A DNA stretch of 64,000 nt from Circinella umbellata (lineage: Eukaryota; Mucoromycota; Mucoromycetes; Mucorales; Lichtheimiaceae). The translations under genes and the position numbers were made by a program. The notes below the pieces were generated by a model. That model was not told the origin of the DNA. It did no database searches and saw only the letters and a list, made by a program, of their open reading frames with translations. How positions within the stretch are numbered: the first letter of the stretch is position 1; every line of letters begins with the position of its first letter. Below are positions 49,111-60,600 of the stretch, in pieces. Location: NCBI GenBank assembly GCA_025093555.1, contig JAIWNF010000045.1, positions 310,001-374,000 of the forward strand. Reading direction: 5' to 3'.

Positions 49111-49407
49111 AATGAATGGAGAGGGTTTTACAATCCAACATATTTTTTTTTTAATTTCTCAAAGAATGGGTGGGGGGAGTGCCTAATTAAATTAGTATCA
49201 TTTTTTTATACCAATACAAACTATATAATTATACTTTTGAATATAAATAAACAAATGGGTTTTTATTTATAGCCCTTTTGATTAGTTTTTTTTTGATTTT
49301 GTCAAGGTAATTAATTAACCCGAAAAAGCTTAATTTCCCTTTTTGACTCTTTTAATTTGTTGTTAAGGTTGTTGGGCAATCTCTTTTTTCCTAAACAAAC
49401 AAACAAT

Positions 49408-50762
49408 ATGTATTCCTTTCCTTTGGTTTTAATTTTATTTTATATATCTTTTTTTTCAAAAAATGTATTTGCAGGTGAAGGTACTTATCCTTTAGCTTAT
49501 ATTACAGGTGATCAAATTCTTAAAAATTCTACACATATTCCCGTAAGTTTTTTTTGTTTTTAATTTTTTTTTTTTGTAATAGGAGGGGTTGGAGAAATAT
49601 AAATCTTTAAATAATAACATTGTAGGATTGAGAATTAGACGGGCTTTTATACATTTAAACATGTTGAAACGGGAAAATATTTACAATTTATTGATTTCGA
49701 TAATCAAGTTGTACCGTAAGTATATATATATATGTGAGTGTGTGTGTATGTTATGCAAAGCTAACGAGATAGATAATAATTATTTTGAAATATAGAACTG
49801 AAGGAGCCAACTCAACTGTTTTTAATGGTACCCTTTGGACAGTAAAGTGGCATGGTAATGATGAATATGGTGGGAAAAATTATAGTATTCATCATTTAAA
49901 TAAAGTCAAGGTAATAAAATAACATTAGATATGGGTTGTGATTTATACTGACTATATACTTTAGTATGATAAGTGTATTTCAACTCGATGGGACCATCAT
50001 AGAGGTTTAGATGATGCAGCAGTCATGTGGTAATGTATATATATATATATATATATATCGATCTTGTTTAATAAAGAAAAGTATATAATCTAACAGGGTT
50101 TTTTTTTTCAATATGTATATAGGCAATGTGAAGTTGATAACATTACACGAAACGATATTGATTTTGATATATACCCTGGATTTAAAGGTGTTTATAATGA
50201 ATCCTTACCACGACCTATTCATGGTAAACGACACTTGGAACCGCGTTATATAAATACGTATGAATCCATTCGACAAGATAAACAACAATGGCTTTTTATG
50301 CGTGCCGATCCATCCGAAACACCTCTTTGGAAAAATGTTCGATTTGATACAGAAACTGGAGAAAATCGCATGAATGGACCTTTGATTGAACCTGACCGTG
50401 AAAAAGATCAACATTATGGTCGACATTTATTTTATTTAGTATCTGGAGCTCATTTATGGAATATGATTCCACGATGTATTTATCCACAAGCGAGTTATGA
50501 ATTTGATTTTACACCTAATAATACAGGAGTCACTGCATTGGATCATTGTTCTTTTGGGAATTCGTCACAGTTATGGGAAGTGACACTTTGGAAACCGGAA
50601 TCGTTTCCATTAGGATTTACACCGAATCCCATGTATGTGGATGATCAAGTAGAATCATCAAGATTTTTGTTATGGAATGCACATACTTCGCCTGGAACTA
50701 CCATTTTATGGTGGGGATGTTTGATTGGATTCACATTTATTGTTTGGATATGGCATCAATAA
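49408..50762 (+). CDS. Secretory-pathway protein with C-terminal membrane anchor, unknown function
   Basis: Five exons (49408-49542, 49639-49715, 49796-49910, 49965-50029, 50123-50762) give 343 residues. The acceptor gagaattag at 49638 was chosen because it alone keeps TGFYTFKHVETGKYLQFIDFDNQVV in frame. The first 22 residues (MYSFPLVLILFYISFF...) form a signal peptide. The lumenal part has several N-glycosylation sequons (NST, NGT, NIT, NES, NNT) and conserved-looking Trp/Cys residues (STRWDHHRG, MWQCEVD, CSFGNSSQLWEV). One helix near the C-terminus (TILWWGCLIGFTFIVWIW) is followed by only two residues, so the protein is almost entirely lumenal or extracellular. I do not recognise the family; ETGKYL suggests a beta-trefoil of the MIR type, with low confidence. 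Confidence 0.75.
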
Positions 50763-51098
50763 TAACACTAAAGATTCGTCTGCACTCGTGTTTCACTGTA
50801 TATTTATTAATTAGAAGGGTTAAATCCAGTATCACATAAAACTCAAGTAATATTATTGAATTGTACTAGTAATTATTATTTATAGTGTTTGAATAAAAAC
50901 ATCATTTTTTTTTCTTTTCTATGTCAAAACGTGTAACAAGGTGTGTCCTAGTAACAAAAATTATTCATGCAGTTTAAAAGCAGCTTATTCGGTGTCTTTT
51001 TTTTTTTTTTTTTTTTACTTGTGCTTCTAATAATAACCTTTTTTTTACAAACTCCCAAAAAACCAAAAAAAAAAAGTTTTTTAGATCATTGAACAAAT
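50763..51098. other. Short intergenic region, promoter side of the NOPCHAP1-like gene
   Basis: Contains long T runs near 50996-51016. No gene seen. Confidence 0.5.
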
Positions 51099-51879
51099 AT
51101 GAGTGATCGTATTACACATTCTTCTGATCTTCTTAATATTCCTAGTCGAAAGAAAACATTGGGTATAAAAAAAAACATAATACTTTTGAACAATCTGCTT
51201 TTTATTTTATTTTTCTAACGAGAGAGATTTTTTAATTTACATTTGTTAGCTAAATTACTTGATGTCAATGATCCAAAAGATAATAAAAGTGAAGACAATA
51301 TATCAACGATACCCATAGTAGAAGAAGCACCTGGTATACCAAAAGAAAAACCAAAAATGTTTAAAATAGATTCTAATAATGATAGTAAGTTTTCTTTTTT
51401 TTTTTTTAATAAGATAAAAAACAACAACAACAAAAGAAAATTGATTTGGGATTTATTATTATTATTATTATTAGTCTTAGCAAGAGTTCAATCATTTTTA
51501 CCACAAATGCAAACAGCCAATGAACAATTAAGACAACAAGATCCATCTAAATTGGATATAGAAAATGTACACGAAGAAGAAGATCAATATATTGAAATGG
51601 TAAAAGATATATATATATATTAGGGAGGATGGGTGTGTTTTTCTTTAAAAAAAGAAAGTTCTTACTAAAAAAATAATCTTTTTTTTTTTTAATTAGAATC
51701 TTGGTCTTGGAGTATTTGAACAAAAAAAGAAAAATGGAGAAAATGAAGAATCTGAAAGTGATAGTAATGATGATGATAATGGTGATGATGATAATGATAT
51801 TGTGATTCCTTCAACCAATAGACAAACCAAGAATGAAAAACCAAATATACAATTGTTATCCGATTCGAAAGATGATTGA
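51099..51879 (+). CDS. NOPCHAP1: NOPCHAP1-like (DUF4598) box C/D snoRNP assembly chaperone
   Basis: Exons 51099-51162, 51250-51384, 51475-51599 and 51697-51879 join to 168 residues. The conserved block is RVQSFLPQMQTANEQLRQQDP...DIENV...QYIEMNLGLGVFE, which matches the FLP.....A...L....IE...E..YIEMNLGLGV pattern that I remember for DUF4598/NOPCHAP1. Human NOPCHAP1 links NOP58 to the R2TP complex during box C/D snoRNP assembly. The C-terminal tail is acidic (ESDSNDDDNGDDD). The gene ends 12 bp from the end of the convergent SF3B5 gene. Confidence 0.7.
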
Positions 51880-51891
51880 AAAATAAATTAT

Positions 51892-52469
51892 TTAATGTTC
51901 TTCTCGTGCAGGTGGAGGACCACATGGTTGTACCATTTTCTATGTGAAAAAAAAAAAAAAAGATATATGTTTTAGATATATAATTAATTTTACTATTATT
52001 TCTCTCGTTATTATTACCTCCATCAAGTTAAATTTGACTCGAGCTGTGCATTCATTTTCTGCTGTTCCAAAGTAGGACAAAAGCGAAGTATGACCAATAA
52101 ATGACGCATAACTATCTCTGTGTTGATTTGCTAACCATTCACTAAAATAAAAACAACAATATACATTGAATCAATAAAGGTCTTTCTCATCTCATAAATA
52201 TATATACATATATGTATAAAATAAAACGTACTGTTTGATTGTATCAGCATGACCTGTACCAACATATTTCGATTGTACTATAATAATTATATGAATTTCA
52301 ATCTGTTAAATCTTTAAAACTAATTAAAGAAAAATATATAAATATCTATTTCACATACAATGTTCAATTTGACTGTTGATGTTAAATCGATCCTATCAAT
52401 TATTAATATAAACAATGAATGAGAAAATAATCTATAACTTTTCATTCTTTTTTTTTTTAAGCTTACCAT
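51892..52469 (-). CDS. SF3B5: Splicing factor 3B subunit 5 (SF3b10)
   Basis: Five small exons: 52467-52469 (the ATG alone), 52359-52392, 52232-52277, 52018-52141 and 51892-51939. They join to 84 residues: DRFNINSQIEHLQSKY, VGTGHADTIKHEWLANQHRD, SYASFIGHTSLLSYFGTAEN, ARVKFNLMEKMVQPCGPPP. The motifs YVGTGHADT, EWL.NQHRDSY and R..FNLMEKM.QPCGPP are diagnostic for SF3B5, and the length is close to the human protein (86). It is a core component of the U2 snRNP SF3b complex that recognises the intron branch site. No long open frame shows the gene; it appears only after splicing. Exon 1 holds just the start codon followed directly by gtaagc. Confidence 0.93.
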
Positions 52470-52640
52470 TTTTTTTTCTTAATAAACTATAGAAGGAAAA
52501 AAAAAAAAAAGAGCGAGAAGAAAAAGGGACTCCGAAAAAAAAAGATTCATTAAGTCACGAAAAAATAGAATTATTTTTTGTTTCCCACGACCCCTTTTTC
52601 TTTTTTCCTTTCTACTTTTTTTTTTTTTTCAATCAAAAAT
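52470..52640. promoter_or_regulatory. Shared divergent promoter region (SF3B5 / PCBD)
   Basis: 171 bp separate the SF3B5 start (-) from the dehydratase start (+). The interval is purine-rich, then T/C-rich, and must hold regulatory sequence for both genes. No specific box is assigned. Confidence 0.5.
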
Positions 52641-53084
52641 ATGGTTTCATTTATTGCACTTGGACGTCGTCCATTGATTCAAAATACAATGAATATACAA
52701 AAATCATTTTTATCAACTTTAAATCAATCAGAACGACACACTGTATTAAAATCATTATTATCATCGGGTTGGACTATGACGGAAGGAAGAGACGCTATTC
52801 AAAAAAAGTATCAATTTACTGATTTTAATGAAGCATTTGGATTTATGACACGCGTTGCTCTTAAAGCCGATAAAATGGATCATCATCCTGAATGGTTTAA
52901 TGTACGTTAGTGTGTGTTTTTTTTTTTTATATTATAAAATGGGATAATTTAAAAAAAATATATATTTTATTTTTTTTAGGTATATAATCGAGTTGAAATC
53001 ACTTTATCTACCCATGATTGTCAAGGATTATCTAAACGTGATATCGAATTGGCCAATTTTTGTGATACTTTACTTGAAAAATAA
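52641..53084 (+). CDS. PCBD: Pterin-4a-carbinolamine dehydratase
   Basis: Exons 52641-52901 and 52980-53084 join to 121 residues. The text [58 protein letters not shown] contains the family signature (K..HHPEW and the downstream T-H-D/E histidine). It dehydrates 4a-hydroxy-tetrahydropterin during pterin recycling for aromatic amino acid hydroxylases. The N-terminal 25 residues are basic and Ser/Thr-rich, so mitochondrial import is possible. A second in-frame Met at residue 17 could be an alternative start. Confidence 0.92.
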
Positions 53085-53313
53085 ATAAAAAATAAAAAAT
53101 ATATACAAAATATATATATGATATATATGAAAAAATGCAGTTCTTTTTTTTTTTTTATGACAAAAAGTTTATCTACAACGAAAAATATGATTATAATGAT
53201 GATATGTGTGAAAAGAATGGGATGGAAATGGGATGGGATGATGCTGAAGAAAAGAAAGGAAAAAAAAAAGAGAGGGAAAGAAAAAAAAAATAGTACATAT
53301 ACAAAGAAGATGA

Positions 53314-53376
53314 TTACCAAAAAGGTCTAACTATATTATTATTATTAATATTATTTCCATTTTGTGATGATCCAGG

Positions 53377-53435
<59 letters not shown>

Positions 53436-56079
53436 GCTGTAAACGTTGAGGATTTTGATTATCAAAATAACTATTCCATTCATCAATATCAAATGATGTT
53501 GGCATACCCCAAAAGGCTGTGGCATAGGGATCAAATGCTGGTTTTCCTGCAGCAGCAGCAGCTTGTGATGTGGCTGTCAGACTAGCTGGAGGTGGATTAG
53601 GTGAAGTAGCTGGAGGTGTTTGACCTGTAAAGGGTGGACTATTGATACCATATCCATTGGATCGTGGAGGTGATTTTTCATTAAATACAGCATAATAATT
53701 GGAATATTTATCTTCTGTTGATTCAGCTTGAGGTGCAAATAAACATTGAGATTGTTGAGGTTGTTGTGAAGGGGAACCTATTGTTTCTTGTTCTTGTTGC
53801 ATGACAGGTGAATTTGGAACAGCTATACTTGCAGGAGCAGGTGTTGCTTGTCGTTGTTGTGAAGATCTTGATCGATAACTACCATCCACATTGGATAAAT
53901 TAATTTCTCGAAGACCCGCCAATTCTCCTAAAATATTACAATGACGCGCTGATGTAATCCAAGTCTTTTCCACTTCATCCATAGCACGCATAATCTTGTT
54001 TATACTAATCTTGGCTTCAAATGAGAACATACTATCCGTGGAGGCAGCATTATAAATGAAAATGATACCCGCAGTAAACATAAAATATAAGGAATAATTG
54101 TTAACGTGAGCTAAACGACCATCAGCAAAGATCGATTCAACAATATCCAGAATTTTGTTGGCTGCAAATGTACAAATCGATGCAGATGGAAAGACAGAAG
54201 GTGCGATACTTTGTGAAGGTCCCGGAATAAAAGGTCGATGTAATAGAATCAAAGTGGTATAAAAAAGCATGTGTACTTGACATAACTCCAACGCCGGCGC
54301 TGGTGCTCTCTCTGCCAATCTGGTATTGGGGGGTCGGTAGCGTAAATTAGAAGGTAATTTGCTCATCCATTGGTTGAGTGCTTTGTCAAGTGTTGAAATG
54401 ACACTGTCGGGTGTTGCCATTACAGAAAGCTGCTTTCGTCCCTTCACCATATATAAATCCCGTAATACATCGCCCAGAATTTCACAAAGTTTAATAAGCG
54501 CAATAAAATTTTCTATAATACGTGGTGTACGACCCACATCATCTTCATCATCTTCTGTAGGATAAGGTGTATCATAATCACGTTCATCAATCATAGGTGC
54601 TCTACCATGCATTGCACATGTCAAACGATCAATGACAAAACTATAAATAATCAAGGGTTAGACAACAACAATCATAAAAATAGTCATGTTTACAAAAAAA
54701 AAAAAACTTACCAACAAAAGAATGCTCTTTTTCGATCTTGTTTATCAGCTTCTGATAAATTCCATGTGTCACAATTTCTGTGTAAACCCAGATTTTGTGC
54801 CATGCGAAATGCCTACAATTAAAGTTTTTTTTATATAAATAAACTTTCAAACAATGGAAACAAAATGTTTTTTAGATTTTTCCTTACCATGCCACTATAA
54901 ATCCAACCTCGAGTAGGTTTTAATGCACCATTTTGATGACTACTCATTAATAATAGAGATTGTATAGTTGAAACGCGGAAATTATTCCATTCAAAATCTA
55001 ATAATAAACGTGCACGTTCAAAAAAGACGTCCCCTGCAGTATCGGGTTGGTTAGGATCTGTACGAACACGGGGATCAGGAGAAACGCGTGATGCCACAGC
55101 ATAAATAGCATTTAACAACAGTCGAGAAGGTTGATGTTCTTTACTATGAAGCTTTTCCATAAATGACTTTTTGTGTAAAAGTGGAATGAACGGGTAAAAG
55201 TATTCAAAGTAAAGGTCTAACAAATGCTGTTGTAAGTCTTCTGGCGGCATCTCAAATGGATCCACTCTTTGTTGAATTGAATGAATAGCGTCATCGGAGC
55301 TAAACTGAAAAGAGCCATTTTGAAAGTTTTTACTGCCTTGTAACATGTAAAAGCCCGATGACCTTCCATAGTAACGAAGTTGACCACTTTCATCAATAGA
55401 AAGATTACACATATTGTCATTGACAGAATCGATGGTTGTCATATTATTTGTTCCCATATCATTAGGTGTACTACGTTGGATTTCTTCACTGTATTCGGAT
55501 AGAGTAGATGTATTTTGACCACCCCCTCCCTCTTCAAATCCAGCAATTACGCTACGTTGCATTGGTCGTGGACGAACAAGTTCTCCATAAGCTGTTTCTA
55601 ATGGAGCATTGAGTTCATTCATAACAGCTTGAAATCGTGGATCACCTTCTTGAACAATACTTCCAAGTAACGCTTCTAATCTATGTAAACGTCCTTCAAT
55701 GGCTTCAATATATCCTTTAGGTGGTCCTCTCTATTGTTTATTTATTTATTTATTCATTTTAATATAATCTTATACTTTTTTTTTTTTGACATGTTCAACT
55801 AAAATAATAATAATAATATATACCTTTCGAGTAGATTCTTTATATGTACATTGAATATCTAATGCAACACAGTTACCACATAAAGGTACTGCTCCGTCAC
55901 ATTTTACTTTTTTCCGTCTACATTGTTCGCTAATTTCAAAAATGATAAAATATTATGGATTTGAGATTTTCATTTAAAAATTGTAGAATAGAATATTAAT
56001 AAAAAAAAAAAAGAGAGAGGCTATAAATAACTTACCATGCTTTACTAACACGCTGTCTTTTTGCAGAATCTTCAGGCAT
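53314..56079 (-). CDS. Zn2Cys6 transcription factor with fungal-specific domain
   Basis: Exons 56036-56079, 55824-55929, 54888-55730, 54712-54812 and 53314-54640 join to 806 residues. The binuclear zinc cluster starts at residue 15 (CEQCRRKKVKC, then CGNC and the sixth Cys in DIQC), spacing C-X2-C-X6-C-X6-C-X2-C-X6-C. A coiled segment follows (IEAIEGRLHRLEALL). The fungal-specific TF domain spans about 180-480, with LLDLYFEYFYPFIPLLHKKSF, FRMAQNLGLHRNCD and CFVIDRL. The C-terminal third is Pro/Gln/Ser-rich with a long CAA-encoded poly-Gln run (53376-53437) and may activate transcription. The layout recalls XlnR/Cat8-like regulators, but no target can be assigned. Confidence 0.88.
53376..53437. 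repeat. Poly-glutamine trinucleotide repeat
   Basis: About 20 TTG units (CAA on the coding strand) in the C-terminal part of the Zn2Cys6 regulator. A pure run of this length is likely to vary between strains. Confidence 0.9.
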
Positions 56080-57616
56080 AAAGTGTTGTTTCTTTTTTTA
56101 TTTTTTTGGTTTTATTTAATTATCTTTGTTGTTGTTGCTGTTGCTAATGAAGTGTTTTTTTTTTTTATTATTTTCCCAAATATAAAAATTTATGAAATTG
56201 CTGAATGTTATTGTTGTTATTTTAAAATATTTATAAATATAAAAAGGTAAAAAAGTAATATGTAATTTGAAATAAGAAGAATTAAAAAAAAAATTAGTGT
56301 TTAAAAAAGCGGGAAAGGTTGGAAAAGAAAAAAGAAGAAGGAGAAGAAGAAGAGTTAAAAATTGGAAGTTTGACCCCAAAGAGATTTAATCAAAAAAAAT
56401 AAAAAAAAATAAAAAATAAAATTTGACCAATAAAAGAACTTTACCAAAAAAAAAATAAAAAAATAAAACAGTGGGTGTGTGTCTATGTGGGGTAAACATT
56501 TGGTTAACCAGGTAAAGAAACTGTTCTCTCCTTTCCCTTTAGTTATAATAACCATAAAGTAATTCATACATTTAAAAGTTGATCAATTTCCCAACTTTTA
56601 ATAGAATAGCATATATATTTTCATTTGACTGTTATAATATATTTGTATATGTTATATACTCAAGTAGATTTTATTATATAAAGATACTAAGTAGCTTTCA
56701 ATTACTTTTTGTTTTCTAATCAATTTCGAGCTAAAACTTTATTCCTTGAACTTCTTTATCCCCGGTGTGACCCGTTAAAGCATTATAAAAGGTTTATCCC
56801 CCCCTATTTATTGCCTCTTTCTCTCCTTCTCTCTCTCCCTTTTTTCTTTCATCTTTTTTTGATATCTGGATTTTTCCCTTACATAAAATAAAATCGTTTC
56901 AGGTTTCTCAATCTATATTGTTTATACAACCCAGAAAAAAAGAAGAAACCCAGCATTTTTCCCACCATCAACCTCTTCTTGGTATAAACCACATTTTTGC
57001 AGCGGACTTTTTTTATATATATATATCGATGTTGAAAAGCATATTATCAGTAAAAATAAAAAGCAAACAAAAAAGGGTTGGCGGGTGCTGGTCCCTTTGC
57101 ATTACAATTTTTTTTTCTTTGTACCACCTTTTTTGGCACTCCACGCCATCAACATGATCACGGAGCAAAAAAAAGATATACAAAAAAGGGGGGGACCGGC
57201 TCGCTTCGGAAAGGAAATCAGATGTTTCCTTTTAAATTTTTCTTTTTTTTTTTTTGGTAATACGTATCCCTTATTTAATAGGTTAGATATTATGTAAAAA
57301 AAAACCCTAGTCTCTTTTATATATTCCAACTATTTAATGTGATGATAATAATACTAATAATAATAATAATGAAAAGAAAAAAATCTTCTTTTTTTTTCTC
57401 ACGATTATTATCGATCTTTGGATAATATATGCAGGGGAAAAAAAAGAAATAATAGAATCCATCTTTAGTTTCCAAGGTTGAAAAAAAAAAAAACGGTTTA
57501 CCTCATGGACTGAAATTTTACTAGTGATTTTTTTTTTTTGAAACATCCGACAATGCAGTTTTTTTGATTTATTTTATTAAGTGTGGGGGAGATAAAAAAA
57601 AAGACACCTTGTTAAA
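56080..57616. other. Intergenic region upstream of the Zn2Cys6 gene
   Basis: 1.5 kb of low-complexity, homopolymer-rich DNA with no supported gene. The part next to the Zn2Cys6 gene is probably its promoter. A locally GC-richer patch near 57070-57220 (GGTTGGCGGGTGCTGG, GGGGGGACCGGCTCGC) has no reading frame that I can assign. Confidence 0.5.
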
Positions 57617-60600
57617 TTAAAGGGGCGAATGCATACCAAGCTAAAAAAAAAAGAAGGAATTTAAAGAAGTGTTCACCAACCCCCCCCCGCCCACACCATT
57701 TCAAATAATAAGAAAAGATATTTACCTTTGTACTAAATTCAAGTTTAGATCGTTTTTGAAACCTTGTAAATTCTTTATCATCATGCATCTTGACAAGTTC
57801 TTGTACAGGTAAAGCAATGACAGGCCAAATGAAACCAAGAAAATAAACATACCAAGGAATATTGGATAAGTGAAACGGTCCATTGACTAATGATACAGCA
57901 CAAAAGACGAATTGTATTGCTATCACAATGAAAAATGATCCCACCCACACCTTATTTTTAAATGGGATCGAATGATACAGTGAGTAGGTACGATGTAAAA
58001 ATGAAGGTGACATGAATGCAAGGCACCACACAAAAGCTATAAGCATAAAGTTTTGAGCGTATAAAACAGCCCATTGTTCTTCGCGTGACCAATGTAACCA
58101 ACCGTTGTTACCATAACTACCAAATGCTTGTGATGCAGAGATACCAAGAGAATAAATAAGTGTCCTATTATTATTTGGGTAGTTACCTGATAAATTAATT
58201 ATTTTTGATCATATATCTTTATACTTTCTTTTATAAAACTCACATGGCATAAATAATTATACAAATTATTATTAAAGGTAAATAGCGTAATACAAAGTAT
58301 ACCATGAAACGTGTTAAACCGGTCAGATGCTCAATGTTTTTACCTAGCAAAAATTAAATAGAGTTTCAATTTCATTTGTTATCTAGCCTAACATAAATAA
58401 TGATATACAACTCACCTGGCATGAGAAGCATAATGTTATCATCATGTGGGGTAAATAACATTGACAAAGAAAGAATAGGTAATATAATCCACATAATCCA
58501 TAGAATTTGATAACCTGTCAGTGGAGATGGTAATAGCATACAGGAACATAGAATCTGTATCAATGTGAGTGAGATACACGCACCAACATAAAAAGCGAAT
58601 CCCTATTATAAAAAAGAATGTGTCTGTCGTGTAAATACCCTTATTCTAGTTAAATTTTTTTGTTGATCTTACCATTCGAATGCAGCTCATTAACCTCCTT
58701 GCATCTCGAATCATTTGTGTTACGGCGTACAAGCTGGTTTCATATTGCATGAATAATCCACACGGTAAGCTTACTAACGAAGCTCCTACTGCTAATGGTG
58801 GTTGGCGTCCACTTAATGATAAACGACCTTTACTTTGAGCTCGAGTATGCATTGGTTCCATAGCAATACTCATATCAGCCTAATAAAAATAAAATATTTT
58901 TTTCCAGGTTTAAATCACTGCATGAGACAAGGGGAAGGGGGGGTTTAAAAAACACTTACTAATGCAAATGATTCAGTATTTTTTGCATTTAGTGCATTAC
59001 CAATACAACAAACAACTTCACCATAATCTTGAAAAATACGAATCATTTCCTTGATAGCTTCTGGTGTACATTCAGCAAATAATGACACATGAAGTGGAAT
59101 ATCATCTACATCTTCAAGATGTCGACGAATTTGATCGATTCCACGTGGAAGTTGAGCTTTTATATCATGTGTTTGAAGATATCCATTACCACAATTTTCA
59201 TCATCTGGACTTGAAAGTAATATACAACTATTCCAATCGGTTTCTAACCCCAATCTTTCGGCAAATGCTAATTTTTTTTATTTTTAGTTAAACTCAACGT
59301 TATTTTTTTTTTCTTAAAAAAAAAAAAATCTTACCTTTGGATTCCCTTTCTGCTGTAGGAGAAAAATTAACAAATCGAATTCCTGCTAAACCTAAATCTT
59401 CAATAAAGTCCACAACGTTCTAATTTTAATTTTTTTTTTATAATTAATACCATCCATAGTAATAATAATAAAAATAATACGCTGGGGGGGTTGTTGTGTT
59501 CATATGTATATATTTACCTGTTTTGGTTGATGACACATGGCTGTCATACCAAGGAAAATTTGACCTTTGACAACTTCTTTATAAAACATTTCTTCTTGTT
59601 CTTCATCTACAGGTACATCTTCTTCAAATGAATAATCAGTCGTACCCCCCGTATCAGCGGTGGCTATGGATGCTTTTGATAACCGTTTTCGTCGGCGACG
59701 TTTACTTATTAATGATGGTGCGGCCAGTAAGTCTTCTTTTTCTTCTTCTTCTTCTTCTTGACTACTATCATTTTCTAAAGGTAATGGTGCATCAGTAAAT
59801 GATATTGAAGGTGATTCGGTTACGTGAGCAAGATTCGTTGCAATGGCTCGAGATGCTGGAGATGGTACTATTTCTTCACTTTCAGTGCTACTACTACTAC
59901 TACTACTACTACTAGTACTACTACTGTCTGAACTAGAAGTATCTGAACTAGGAGGTTTATAGGGTAATACAACAAATGCACAACCAGGATCTTCTGTATC
60001 ATCATCCACAGGATTTAAAAATGGAATTCGATGTCCATCTAATGTATTAATCGGTCGATAGGCATAAGCAATACATTGCATATCATGTACCATAGCATTT
60101 TGAAAAAAATCATTAATCTTTTTTTCCATCTAAAATAACAAAAAAAAAGTGAATCGATACGATATATGAGTAAAAAAAAAAAACATTGTAACCTTTTTTT
60201 TTTATTTTCCTACTTACAGTATGACACATTGTTTGTAATCCATTGCCATCCCAATAATCTGAACACTTGTCAAGTACCAGAGAAGGGTGACCATCGGTTA
60301 AGAGTTGATAACTTCCTATATATATATATATATATATCAATTTGAGATGTTATGTTAGAACAAATAATTATAGTAATAGTAATTCATTAACTACAAACCT
60401 GATGATCTTTCTTCAAAAACAGTAGATAATGCATTAGGTACTTCGAATTGATAATATTGACTATATTGATAACGTGTTGCATTAGGTATTTCATGGTATG
60501 GAGCAAATGCATATATTTCAGCTCTTAAAGCAAATGATCTGAGTGCCTCTTCTTTAAAACCAATACATTTTCCAAGTCTACATAAACATGCTGTGATAAA

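Noticed and set aside
53118..53330. Small frames between the PCBD and Zn2Cys6 genes
   Set aside because: Low-complexity Lys/Met or Phe-rich text in the overlapping 3' untranslated regions.
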